A stretch of DNA of 64,000 bases, from positions 310,001 through 374,000 of the forward strand of contig NZ_JACWMX010000001.1 in the NCBI RefSeq assembly GCF_014773245.1. Direction: 5' to 3'. This DNA comes from Mucilaginibacter glaciei. Its GTDB lineage: Bacteria > Bacteroidota > Bacteroidia > Sphingobacteriales > Sphingobacteriaceae. The notes under the pieces were generated by a model. That model made no database searches. It saw only the letters and a list, made by a program, of their open reading frames with translations, and was not told the origin of the DNA. Of the stretch, positions 34,161-42,340 are shown one piece after another (position 1 is the stretch's first letter; each line of letters begins with the position of its first letter). The translations under genes were made by a program, and so were the position numbers.

Positions 34161-36743
34161 ATGACAATCAATAGTTTAGTTAACACCCAATCTAACAAAT
34201 ACCCCGATAAACTTGCCATCAAATGGGGCGAAACCGGGGTAACTTATGCCCGGCTAAACAAATCATCGTCGCAATTGGCCCGCTTTTTAACGGCGCAGGG
34301 GTTAAATGAGAATGATATCGTTGCGTTCGCCGGCGACCGCACTCCCGAGCTAATTATCTTTTTACTCGCTTTTGTTAAATTGGGGATAACTTATCTCCCT
34401 ATTGATAATAACCTGCCGATAGACCGCATCCAGTACATGCTGAACGATGCAGACATCAAATTATTGGTTACTTCAAAAAACAACGCCGAAAAATACGAAA
34501 ATACAAAGCACATACTTTTTACAGAAGACGCCATTGCTTCAGCAGCGGCTTTTGACGAAAGCGACATACTAACCGAACCTGATGCTGAGGGTATTGGCTA
34601 CATTTTGTACACATCAGGATCTACCGGCAGGCCCAAAGGGGTTTTGGTAAAGCGCGGCGGTGTCATGAACCTGTTGCAAAGCATACAGCAAAGCCCCGGC
34701 ATAGCGGCAAGTGATGTGATGCTTTTTACCACCACTATTTCATTTGATATTGCCGAGCTGGAAATGTTTTTACCACTGGTAAATGGCGCAACTATTGTTA
34801 TTGCCGATGCGGAAACCGTGAAGGATGGGCGCGCGTTGGTAGAAATGGCCAAACGTGAGCAGGTGACTATTATGCAGGGCACACCGTTTATGTGGCGAAT
34901 GATGCTGGAGGCCGGATGGGATGACGCGTTGCCGATAAAGGCATTTTGCGGCGGCGAAGCAATGACCAGGCAGTTAGCTGCCCAATTAGCACCTCTTTGT
35001 AATGAATTGTGGAATATGTACGGCCCAACCGAAACAACTGTTTATTCCGTTATTAGAAAGATAACCGGAGATGAACAGCTTATCACTATTGGTAAACCTA
35101 TATTGAACACGCAGATTTATTTGCTGGATGAAAACCAAAAGCAGGTTATTGATGGTGAAACAGGCGAGATCTATATCGGTGGCGATGGCGTAGGTGAGGG
35201 GTACTTAAACAAGCCCGATCTTACAGCAGAGCGTTTTATAGCAGATACATTTTCTGACAGGCCAGGGCAAAAGATATATAAAACAGGCGATCTGGGTAAG
35301 ATACTTCCCGATGGTGACATACTTTGCCTGGGCCGCGTTGATCATCAGATAAAGATACGTGGCTACCGCATAGAGGCAGAAGAGATAGAAGCCCAGTTAA
35401 AGGAATGCAGCGGCGTTAGTGACGCTTTAGTAGTTGTTTACACTGACGTAGCGGAGAATATGCACCTTGTAGCCTATGTGGTACCAAGCAGCATGTTTGG
35501 CGACAGCGAAACACCCAAGCGGGTACAGCAATGGAAAGACTACCTGGGTAAGGTGTTGCCGGTGTACATGGTGCCGGATATTTTTATGCCAATTGCCGCC
35601 ATCCCTGTAATGCAGAATGGCAAAACCGACAGGAAGGGTTTGCCCCAACCTGTTGTAAACAATGAGAGCGATAGCGAATACGTTGCCCCGCAAACCGAAA
35701 CTGAAATTGCCCTGTCCGAAATATTTTTAAAAAATATAGCAATTGATCGCATCGGGATATTTGATAACTTTTTTTATATGGGTATCGATTCGCTGGTAAT
35801 GGTGAAGGTAATGGTACAGATAGAGAAAAAGTTTGATAAACGCTATCCATTATCGATACTTATTAGGTACCCAACCCTGCAACAATTAGCGGGATTAATT
35901 GAAAGTAATATTGTTGATTCGCAGTATAAATCGCTTATCCCCATTAAACCAAAGGGCAATAAGGTTCCTTTATATATTGTGCATGGTATTGGCTTAAACC
36001 TGCTTAACATGTTCCACATGGTGTCTATGCTTGATGAGGAGCAACCGGTTTACGGTTTACAGGCCATCGGGCTGGATGGTACTGTTGAGCCTATGCACTC
36101 TATAGAGGAGATTGCCGCTTTTTACAACAGCGAGATTTTGATGAATGATCCGGTGGGGCCTTACGCTATATCAGGTTACTCGTTTGGCGGTTACATTGCC
36201 TTTGAAATGGTGAAGCAATTAAGGGCCGCTGGTAAAGAGGTAAAGATGCTGGCCTTATTTGACACAAACCTGCAGAAGCCCGCCCAGCAATTATCCCTGA
36301 TGGCTAAAATTAAAATTAAGGCCTTTCGTCAGGTCAAAAAATTATTATTCAGGCTGCAAACCTTATTTATATGCCCGGGTAAAACCCTGCATTATCTGTG
36401 GCTGCAGGTTCCTGTATATTACTATGAATTTTTAAACTTTATAGGAATCAACATTCGGTATAACCCTAACCAGGTGCCCGGCTATATGCAAGATATTATG
36501 CAACAATTGCAAAGGGCCTTTGCGAAGTATATATTTAAATCGCAAGATATCAAGATCGACTTGTTTAAGGCTTCCGTTAAGCTATATTACGTTGATGATC
36601 CTAAGTATTTTGGATGGGATGAATACGCTACTCAGGGAGTTGATGTACATGTGGTCCCCGGCGATCACCGCGAAATGTTTATAGCACCCAATGACAAGTT
36701 TTTAGCACAGTCGTTGCAGGAACAGTTGGATAAGATCAATTAA
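34161..36743 (+). CDS. Stand-alone NRPS-like synthetase, adenylation-carrier-thioesterase
   Basis: An 860-residue cytosolic monomodular synthetase; start ATG 34161 (MTINSLVNTQ), with a TTG 42 bases upstream rejected. The adenylation domain (about 1-500) has YTSGSTGRPKG at 150-160, YGPTE at 287-291, YKTGD at 373-377 and the catalytic Lys488 in NGKTD. The carrier domain (about 510-585) has GIDSL with phosphopantetheine Ser544. The thioesterase (about 600-860) has GYSFGG with Ser674, Asp701 and His836. There is no condensation, epimerase or reductase domain. Pocket residues read by hand against GrsA are D196, I197, L200, Q239, A261, C263, M286, V294, Y295 and K488, so an Asp for an alpha-amino group is kept. 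Product unknown. Confidence 0.9.
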   Translation: MTINSLVNTQSNKYPDKLAIKWGETGVTYARLNKSSSQLARFLTAQGLNENDIVAFAGDRTPELIIFLLAFVKLGITYLPIDNNLPIDRIQYMLNDADIKLLVTSKNNAEKYENTKHILFTEDAIASAAAFDESDILTEPDAEGIGYILYTSGSTGRPKGVLVKRGGVMNLLQSIQQSPGIAASDVMLFTTTISFDIAELEMFLPLVNGATIVIADAETVKDGRALVEMAKREQVTIMQGTPFMWRMMLEAGWDDALPIKAFCGGEAMTRQLAAQLAPLCNELWNMYGPTETTVYSVIRKITGDEQLITIGKPILNTQIYLLDENQKQVIDGETGEIYIGGDGVGEGYLNKPDLTAERFIADTFSDRPGQKIYKTGDLGKILPDGDILCLGRVDHQIKIRGYRIEAEEIEAQLKECSGVSDALVVVYTDVAENMHLVAYVVPSSMFGDSETPKRVQQWKDYLGKVLPVYMVPDIFMPIAAIPVMQNGKTDRKGLPQPVVNNESDSEYVAPQTETEIALSEIFLKNIAIDRIGIFDNFFYMGIDSLVMVKVMVQIEKKFDKRYPLSILIRYPTLQQLAGLIESNIVDSQYKSLIPIKPKGNKVPLYIVHGIGLNLLNMFHMVSMLDEEQPVYGLQAIGLDGTVEPMHSIEEIAAFYNSEILMNDPVGPYAISGYSFGGYIAFEMVKQLRAAGKEVKMLALFDTNLQKPAQQLSLMAKIKIKAFRQVKKLLFRLQTLFICPGKTLHYLWLQVPVYYYEFLNFIGINIRYNPNQVPGYMQDIMQQLQRAFAKYIFKSQDIKIDLFKASVKLYYVDDPKYFGWDEYATQGVDVHVVPGDHREMFIAPNDKFLAQSLQEQLDKIN

Positions 36744-36851
36744 GAATAGAGATTGGTTAATTAGTGATTGAAGATTAGTTCGACACGCTTGAACAGGTTG
36801 TCTTACTTAACAAAGTAACTAACCTCTTATCTACAATTAACTGATCGCTAA

Positions 36852-38327
36852 CTATAGCTCTTTCCGTAGCCTTGCTACCGGGATATTCATTTGTTCGCGG
36901 TATTTGGCAACAGTTCGGCGTGCGATATTATAGCCCGCATCCTTTAATATATCGGTAAGCTTTTCATCGGCCAATGGGTGGCGTTTGTCTTCCTTACCGA
37001 TATGCTCTTCCAATATTTTTTTAACCTCTTTGTTCGATACTTCCTCGCCGCTTTCGGTTTGGATAGCCTCGCTAAAAAACGATTTCAACAGGAATGTGCC
37101 AAACTCGGTTTGCACATATTTAGAGTTAGCAACGCGCGATACGGTAGAGATATCCATGCCAATCCTGTCCGCAATGTCCTTCAGGATCATCGGTTTCAGG
37201 TTTTTGTCATCGCCGGTTAAAAAGAAATCGTACTGATATTGCATGATGGCATTCATCGTTTTCAAGAGCGTTTGCTGGCGCTGCTTAATGGCGTCAATAA
37301 ACCACTTTGCCGAATCCAGCTTTTGCTTCACGAACTGTACCGCTTCTTTTAGTTTTTTATCTTTTTGCGATGCCTTATCATAATGCTGAAACATCTCCTG
37401 GTAGGAACGGCTCACCTTCAATTCCGGCGCGTTCTTGGAATTAAGGGTCAGCATTAAAAAACCATCGTTATTGGTGATATGAAAATCGGGTATCACCTGC
37501 ATTTGTTTGGTGCTTACCTCGTTACTATCGCCTGGTTTTGGGTTCAGTTTTAAAATCTCGTTCACCACACCACGCAATTCAATCGAATTCATGTTTAATG
37601 ATCGCTCTAGCTTATCATAGTGCTTGCGGGTAAACTCGTCAAGATAATCCTCAACCACAATTATCGCCTTCTTGATGATCAGGTCGTTAGGGTCCTTTTT
37701 ACGCAGTTGTATCAGTAGACATTCCTGCAAGCTACGGGCGCCAACACCAGCGGGGTCAAAGCTTTGGATCACTTTAAGCATATCCTCCACTTCTTCATCC
37801 TCGGCCATTACATTTTGCGAAAAAGCAAGGTCGTCTGTCAACGACATGATAGGTCTGCGCAGGTAGCCGTCGTCATCTAAGCTTCCGATGATCTGTTTTC
37901 CAATGGCAAAATCTTTATCTGATACGGGCAGCAGGTCCAACTGCGCCTGCAGGCTTTCGAAAAATGAGCTTTGTACCGCTATCGGGATCTCTTTACGTTC
38001 ATCTTCGTCGTCACCATTTTGGTCGTAGCGCGATCCGTAATCGTTCACGCTATCATCCTGCAGGTAGTCGTCAATGTTAAACTCATCCATTTCTCCCTTT
38101 TCGTCATCGCTGTTGTAAGTATCCTCGTCAGGGTCACGGTCGGGGTACTGCTCTTCAGGTTCGTTAAGGTTGGTTAGGCTGATGTCTTCTAAAGCGGGGT
38201 TCTCTTCCAATTCTTCTTTGATACGAGTATCTAACGATACCGTAGGCACCTGCAGCAACTTGATAAATTGTATTTGCTGTGGAGAAAGTTTTTGTAAAAG
38301 TTTTTGCTGAAGATTCTGTTTTAACAT
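36852..38327 (-). CDS. rpoN: RNA polymerase sigma-54 factor RpoN
   Basis: A 491-residue sigma-54. ATG 38327 gives MLKQNLQQKLLQKLSPQQIQ, the Gln-rich region I that contacts enhancer-binding activators; the earlier in-frame start adds six unlikely residues. An acidic region II (DRDPDEDTYNSDDEKGE) follows, then the core-binding domain, a helix-turn-helix (IADRIGMDISTVSRVANSKY), and the C-terminal RpoN box ARRTVAKYRE. It converges on the A-PCP-TE gene with about 108 bases between them. No activator is encoded nearby. Confidence 0.96.
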   Translation of the reverse strand: MLKQNLQQKLLQKLSPQQIQFIKLLQVPTVSLDTRIKEELEENPALEDISLTNLNEPEEQYPDRDPDEDTYNSDDEKGEMDEFNIDDYLQDDSVNDYGSRYDQNGDDEDERKEIPIAVQSSFFESLQAQLDLLPVSDKDFAIGKQIIGSLDDDGYLRRPIMSLTDDLAFSQNVMAEDEEVEDMLKVIQSFDPAGVGARSLQECLLIQLRKKDPNDLIIKKAIIVVEDYLDEFTRKHYDKLERSLNMNSIELRGVVNEILKLNPKPGDSNEVSTKQMQVIPDFHITNNDGFLMLTLNSKNAPELKVSRSYQEMFQHYDKASQKDKKLKEAVQFVKQKLDSAKWFIDAIKQRQQTLLKTMNAIMQYQYDFFLTGDDKNLKPMILKDIADRIGMDISTVSRVANSKYVQTEFGTFLLKSFFSEAIQTESGEEVSNKEVKKILEEHIGKEDKRHPLADEKLTDILKDAGYNIARRTVAKYREQMNIPVARLRKEL

Positions 38328-38430
38328 ATAGATAGACGTGGCCAAAAATACACCATTTCCCTTGTTATTTAAAATTACTTACAATATAGGCTGGTGGAAT
38401 GTTGTTTAAATACTTTTCGGCAAAATTTGT

Positions 38431-38460
38431 TTGGGCTACCTAATATTTTTGATAACTTTA
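38431..38460 (+). promoter_or_regulatory. Candidate promoter for mscL
   Basis: TTG (38431-38433) and TAACTTTA (38453-38460, 7/8 match to TAnnTTTG) are 19 bases apart and end 20 bases before ATG 38481. A second -7-like TATTTTTG at 38444-38451 lacks a well-spaced partner. Confidence 0.45.
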
Positions 38461-38480
38461 AATACACAACAAAATTCGAT

Positions 38481-38891
38481 ATGGGAGTTGCAAAAGAATT
38501 TAAGGAATTTGCTCTAAAGGGTAATGTGGTTGATTTAGCAGTGGGTGTGATCATCGGGGCCGCTTTTGGTAAAATAGTTACGTCGTTAGTAACAGATGTT
38601 TTGATGCCGCCTATAGGATATATTACCGGTGGGGTAGATTTTGCCGATAAAAAGATCGTGCTTACCCCTGCAGACGCGGCAACTAAAGCGCCCGAAGTAG
38701 CCATCCATTACGGCCTTTTTATCAACTCGGTTATCCAATTCCTGATAATCGCTTTCTGCATATTTATTGTGGTTAAGGCCATTAACGCCATGAAAAAGAA
38801 AGAAGAGGTTGCACCATCGGCCACGGCTGCTCCATCAAAAGAAGAATTGCTGCTTACCGATATCAGGGATATTTTAGCAAATAAAAAATAA
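38481..38891 (+). CDS. mscL: Large-conductance mechanosensitive channel MscL
   Basis: A 136-residue membrane channel that opens under high membrane tension to prevent lysis during osmotic downshock. ATG 38481 gives [26 protein letters not shown], the standard N-terminal amphipathic helix and pore-lining TM1. TM2 is [20 protein letters not shown], and the C-terminal helix ends in [13 protein letters not shown]. An earlier in-frame start at 38394 would add 29 residues that do not belong to the family and lies upstream of the candidate promoter. Confidence 0.96.
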   Translation: MGVAKEFKEFALKGNVVDLAVGVIIGAAFGKIVTSLVTDVLMPPIGYITGGVDFADKKIVLTPADAATKAPEVAIHYGLFINSVIQFLIIAFCIFIVVKAINAMKKKEEVAPSATAAPSKEELLLTDIRDILANKK

Positions 38892-38898
38892 ACTTTAC

Positions 38899-39297
38899 AT
38901 GCCGCCTAATTACAGTCCTGCGGATGAAAAAGCAATGCTTTATGTATACTCTATTTTAGGTGCTATAATAGCTGTTAGTGTTTATTTTTGCCTTAGATAT
39001 AACAATCAGCAAACTTCTAAGCGCCTAAAAGCTGAAGGGACAAGTATTTACTGTCGTGTTGATTCGGCTTTTAAGATAGACCATGGCAGGGGTGGTGTCG
39101 AGCATCATTTAGCTATAACTTATGATCGGTTTCGACAAAAGAACAAGGTTGATTTAGTGGTCAGTGATCAAGAGTTTAGTGCTTATAAGGTATCAGATAC
39201 CGTAATTTTAAGGAAGTTGCCACATAATAATGCATCAAGTTATATGAAGATTATAGGTTCAAAAAGCAACGGTGCGGAATTATTTGTGAAATATTAA
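38899..39297 (+). CDS. Hypothetical single-span membrane protein
   Basis: A 132-residue protein with one hydrophobic span (VYSILGAIIAVSVYFCLRY, about residues 16-34). A soluble beta-rich domain follows (AEGTSIYCRVDSAFKIDHG, HHLAITYDRF, YKVSDTVILRK) that loosely resembles DUF3592-type domains. It begins 8 bases after mscL and ends 7 bases before the next gene, so it is probably co-transcribed. Function unknown. Confidence 0.65.
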   Translation: MPPNYSPADEKAMLYVYSILGAIIAVSVYFCLRYNNQQTSKRLKAEGTSIYCRVDSAFKIDHGRGGVEHHLAITYDRFRQKNKVDLVVSDQEFSAYKVSDTVILRKLPHNNASSYMKIIGSKSNGAELFVKY

Positions 39298-39303
39298 ATT
39301 ATA

Positions 39304-39645
39304 ATGTTTGATATACTCCGGCAGATAGCTCTTTCACTACCCGAGGTTACCGAAGAGCCGCACTTTCATAAAACGTCGTTCAGGGTAGCAAAAAAAATTT
39401 TTGCTACCATAGTCCCAAATGAAGGCCATGCGACTGTGAAATTATCGCCGGCTGAACAGGACGTATTCTGTACATTTGATGCCAATGTTGTTTACCCCGT
39501 ACCCAACAAATGGGGGCAGCAGGGCTGGACGCACGTTAACCTTGTTACTATTGAAGAAAAAATGCTGGTTGCGGTTTTAAAAAGCGCCTACAAGGAAGTG
39601 GCGCCAAAGAAATTAGGCGATCTGATCAAATTTGATGAAGCTTAA
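39304..39645 (+). CDS. MmcQ/YjbR family protein
   Basis: A 113-residue cytosolic protein of the MmcQ/YjbR family, which has a CyaY-like DNA-binding fold in structures. The pattern LRQIALSLPEVTEEPHFHKTSF, the strand KKIFATIV, and the C-terminal WTHVNLVTIEEKMLVAVLKSAYKEVAPKKL fit. Function not established in the family. Seven bases separate it from the upstream membrane protein gene. Confidence 0.88.
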   Translation: MFDILRQIALSLPEVTEEPHFHKTSFRVAKKIFATIVPNEGHATVKLSPAEQDVFCTFDANVVYPVPNKWGQQGWTHVNLVTIEEKMLVAVLKSAYKEVAPKKLGDLIKFDEA

Positions 39646-39679
39646 AAAAACTACGTAACATCAATCATTTTTCACAACT

Positions 39680-40552
39680 TTAAAACGTTTTCGGCAGCTT
39701 TGGGTCGGTAATGATGATGTAATTACCAAAACTGGCGTATTTGGTCCAGTCGGGATTGTCAAAGTTATCATCGGCGTATGCCTGGATGTTGATCAATTTT
39801 ACGCCCGGCGCATACTTTTTCAATTGCGCTACGGTGCCCAGCTTTTCTTCACTATGAAACCCGCCGTTCACCTGGAAGATCTTGAAGCCTTTATTGGCCT
39901 TGTAGAATTTAGCTATCGAGTTGCCCATGGTAGCATCCCACAAGTTTTGTGATTGGTAAATATGCATTGGGCCGCCATGTCCGCCCATTATTTCGCCAAA
40001 TTTTTCATAATAGCGGCCTGTAGCGGTATCGATGGGTAAGGGTGGCAACCAACCCTTAGCGGTGGCGTCCAGTTTTTGCAATTCTGATAATCCGGCGCGG
40101 GTAGTCATGTTGGTATAGCGGGTAGGGGCGTTGGCGGCTATTATGGGGAGGTTGGCGGTTTTAGCAAGCTCTACCATCAGCCGGTAATCTTTATAGTTGT
40201 TCCAGGCGCGGCCTTCGGTAATCAGGTTTTTCTCACGGATAAAGCCTGCGAGGTATTCGTTCAACACGGTTTGGCAATCCGTTTGGAACATCTCCATAGA
40301 TAATGCCGTTTTAGCCGGATATTTATCAACCAGTTTTTTAAATAATACCTGCTCCAAATAATGGCCGGTACTGTCGTTATGTTCTTCGCCAAAAAATAAA
40401 ACGTCGGCTTTGCTCATATCGCTTACCACGTCATCCAGCGTCGCCAAGATTTTCTTGGCAGTGTTATAAATCTTATAATGCTTCGCCATCGGATCCTGGC
40501 AAAAAGCAAATAAAGGAGCGAAGATTAGCAATAAGACGGCAGTAAATTTCAT
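39680..40552 (-). CDS. ChaN-like exported protein
   Basis: A 290-residue exported protein of the ChaN family, proposed haem-binding proteins of the outer-membrane periphery. Signal: MKFTAVLLLIFAPLFAFCQ. Family motifs are VLFFGEEHNDSTGH near residue 50, ALSMEMFQTDCQ near 90, and IIAANAPTRYTNM near 140; a His-rich stretch (GGHGGPMHIYQ) and FQVNGGFHSEEKLGTV come later. No iron-uptake genes are adjacent. Confidence 0.9.
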   Translation of the reverse strand: MKFTAVLLLIFAPLFAFCQDPMAKHYKIYNTAKKILATLDDVVSDMSKADVLFFGEEHNDSTGHYLEQVLFKKLVDKYPAKTALSMEMFQTDCQTVLNEYLAGFIREKNLITEGRAWNNYKDYRLMVELAKTANLPIIAANAPTRYTNMTTRAGLSELQKLDATAKGWLPPLPIDTATGRYYEKFGEIMGGHGGPMHIYQSQNLWDATMGNSIAKFYKANKGFKIFQVNGGFHSEEKLGTVAQLKKYAPGVKLINIQAYADDNFDNPDWTKYASFGNYIIITDPKLPKTF

Positions 40553-40613
40553 AGCTTATATAGGTATGTTAATATGTTGATAAATACGCGTTATCAAATA
40601 ACCACATTTGTAT

Positions 40614-40643
40614 TTGAAAAAACTAAAAAAAAACCTACATTTG
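40614..40643 (+). promoter_or_regulatory. Promoter of the rpmH-rnpA-yidD unit
   Basis: TTTG (40613-40616) and TACATTTG (40636-40643) followed by C match the Bacteroidota -33/-7 consensus exactly, 19 bases apart. This is the best promoter match in the window and is 50 bases before the rpmH ATG, fitting a highly expressed ribosomal gene. Confidence 0.8.
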
Positions 40644-40693
40644 CACTCTTGTTTTTAAAACGGAAAGTTAGAATAATAGAATAAAATATAGCC

Positions 40694-40852
40694 ATGAAAA
40701 GAACGTTTCAGCCCTCACAAAGGAAAAGAAGAAATAAACACGGTTTCCGTGAGCGCATGTCAACTGCTAACGGCAGAAGGATCCTTGCTGCAAGAAGAGC
40801 AAAAGGAAGAAAAAGATTAACCGTTTCTGACGAGCGCAGCCACAAAGCTTAA
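40694..40852 (+). CDS. rpmH: 50S ribosomal protein L34
   Basis: A 52-residue, strongly basic protein: [20 protein letters not shown], then [20 protein letters not shown] and [12 protein letters not shown], an unmistakable L34. It is a component of the large ribosomal subunit. It sits directly upstream of rnpA and yidD in the conserved bacterial order, behind a consensus promoter. Missed by length-filtered gene calling because it is so short. Confidence 0.98.
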   Translation: MKRTFQPSQRKRRNKHGFRERMSTANGRRILAARRAKGRKRLTVSDERSHKA

Positions 40853-40925
40853 TCTGGTTGTTTACTCCTTGTAAAAGGAGCCGAACCGGTTGTAAAGCTT
40901 ATTTTTCGGTTCAGCACTAACAACT

Positions 40926-41309
40926 ATGTATACTTTTACGAAAGAAGAACGGTTATGTAATAAAAGGCTTATTGACGGTCTTTTTCATAACGGTTCTTCT
41001 TTTTTATGTTATCCCTTCAGGGCCTCATGGCAGTTAACAGATGCCGTGCAGAAATTCCCCGTGCAAATATTATTTTCGGTCGCAAAAAAGCGTTACAAAC
41101 ACGCTGTAGATCGTAATTTAATTAAGCGCCGCATGCGCGAGGCCTATCGTCTGCAAAAACAAACTGCTATTTATGAAGCATTAACCGCTGCCGATAAAAA
41201 GATAATACTATCGGTTGGTTATATTGGTAAAGAAATTTTGCCTTATGATGTGCTGGAAAAAAAAATGCTGAAGGTTTTAACGCAGCTTGCCGCGGAGGTT
41301 GTTAAATGA
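40926..41309 (+). CDS. rnpA: Ribonuclease P protein component
   Basis: A 127-residue basic subunit of RNase P, which processes tRNA 5' ends together with the RNA subunit (not in this window). The RNR signature is in [22 protein letters not shown], preceded by the [10 protein letters not shown] strand. The start [18 protein letters not shown] matches the family. It overlaps yidD by four bases (ATGA at 41306-41309). Confidence 0.97.
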   Translation: MYTFTKEERLCNKRLIDGLFHNGSSFLCYPFRASWQLTDAVQKFPVQILFSVAKKRYKHAVDRNLIKRRMREAYRLQKQTAIYEALTAADKKIILSVGYIGKEILPYDVLEKKMLKVLTQLAAEVVK

Positions 41310-41548
41310 AGGCTTTATGGGATGCTGTTAAAACCGTAGTCGCGTCATTTTTTATCCTGCTGATAAAGATCTACCAATACATTATATCGCCGTTGACGGG
41401 TGCATCATGCCGATACACACCTACCTGTTCGCAGTATGGTGTAGAGGCTATTCGCAAGCACGGCGCATTTAAAGGTGGGTGGCTAACCATAAAACGTATT
41501 GCCAGTTGCAACCCCTGGGGCGGCCACGGGCATGATCCGGTACCTTGA
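41306..41548 (+). CDS. yidD: Membrane protein insertion efficiency factor YidD
   Basis: An 80-residue protein with an amphipathic N-terminal helix and the family signature [15 protein letters not shown], then [19 protein letters not shown]. It helps YidC-dependent membrane insertion. The four-base overlap with rnpA indicates translational coupling. Unlike in many bacteria, yidC does not follow here. Confidence 0.97.
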   Translation: MKALWDAVKTVVASFFILLIKIYQYIISPLTGASCRYTPTCSQYGVEAIRKHGAFKGGWLTIKRIASCNPWGGHGHDPVP

Positions 41549-41552
41549 AACT

Positions 41553-41638
41553 AAGTCAAAATTCAAAAGTATAAAGTCAGAACTGTGCATCTGAGTTTAG
41601 CTTTCCTTTTTTTAATTTTGACTTTTTAATTTTGACTT
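41553..41638. repeat. AT-rich direct and inverted repeats between yidD and tsaB
   Basis: AAGTCAAAATT (41553-41563) is the reverse complement of AATTTTGACTT, which occurs twice in tandem at 41614-41624 and 41628-41638. The repeats end just before the tsaB start at 41645. They could fold as a large AT-rich hairpin or be a simple insertion-prone intergenic repeat; no clear terminator T-tract context was seen. Confidence 0.6.
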
Positions 41639-41644
41639 CAACAA

Positions 41645-42337
41645 ATGGCTTTAATACTCCAGATAGAAACCGCTACCACATCCTGCTCCGTTGCTTTGGC
41701 AAAGGATGGCGAAATGTTGGCTTTTAAAGAAATAGACCAGCGTAACATTCATGCCGAGGTGATTACTTTGTATATCGATGAAATTCTGGCGCTAAGTAAC
41801 GCTACTTATGCCCAGTTGGACGCCATTGCTGTTAGCTGTGGCCCCGGCTCATATACCGGGCTAAGGATAGGGGTATCTACCGCTAAAGGCCTTTGTTTTG
41901 CTCTGGATAAACCTTTAATATCTGTCGATACACTTGCAGCAATGGCAACGGGCCTTGTAACACAGGGTAACATTGATAACCATACTTTGTTGTGCCCAAT
42001 GATCGATGCCCGGCGTATGGAGGTTTACACAGCTATATACCGCAGTAATGGCGAGGTGGTTAAACCTATAACTGCCGAAATCATTGACAAGGATAGCTTC
42101 GCAGAACTGTTAGCGGGTAATGATATTTTATTTTTTGGCGATGGGGCCGGCAAATGCTGCGAGGTATTCTCAAACAACTCCCATGCACGTTTCCTGGACG
42201 GTTTTGCCAATTCAGCAATACATCTTACCCAAATTGCTGCCGATAAATTTGATAATAGTGACTTTGTTGATGTGGCTTACTTTGAGCCTTATTATCTGAA
42301 AGATTTTATTGCCGGGGTAAAAAAGAGTATTGTGTAG
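41645..42337 (+). CDS. tsaB: tRNA threonylcarbamoyladenosine synthesis protein TsaB
   Basis: A 230-residue member of the ASKHA fold and partner of TsaD and TsaE in making t6A37 of ANN-decoding tRNAs. Typical motifs are LQIETATTSCSVAL at the N terminus, the conserved AVSCGPGSYTGLRIGVSTAKG, and DARRMEVYTAIY in the centre. It converges on the DUF5723 gene with three bases between the stop codons. tsaD and tsaE are not in the window. Confidence 0.95.
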   Translation: MALILQIETATTSCSVALAKDGEMLAFKEIDQRNIHAEVITLYIDEILALSNATYAQLDAIAVSCGPGSYTGLRIGVSTAKGLCFALDKPLISVDTLAAMATGLVTQGNIDNHTLLCPMIDARRMEVYTAIYRSNGEVVKPITAEIIDKDSFAELLAGNDILFFGDGAGKCCEVFSNNSHARFLDGFANSAIHLTQIAADKFDNSDFVDVAYFEPYYLKDFIAGVKKSIV

Positions 42338-42340
42338 CTG

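Noticed and set aside
34161..36743. Multi-gene NRPS or siderophore cluster
   Set aside because: Neighbouring genes are type IX secretion and rpoN; no tailoring, export or condensation genes are present.
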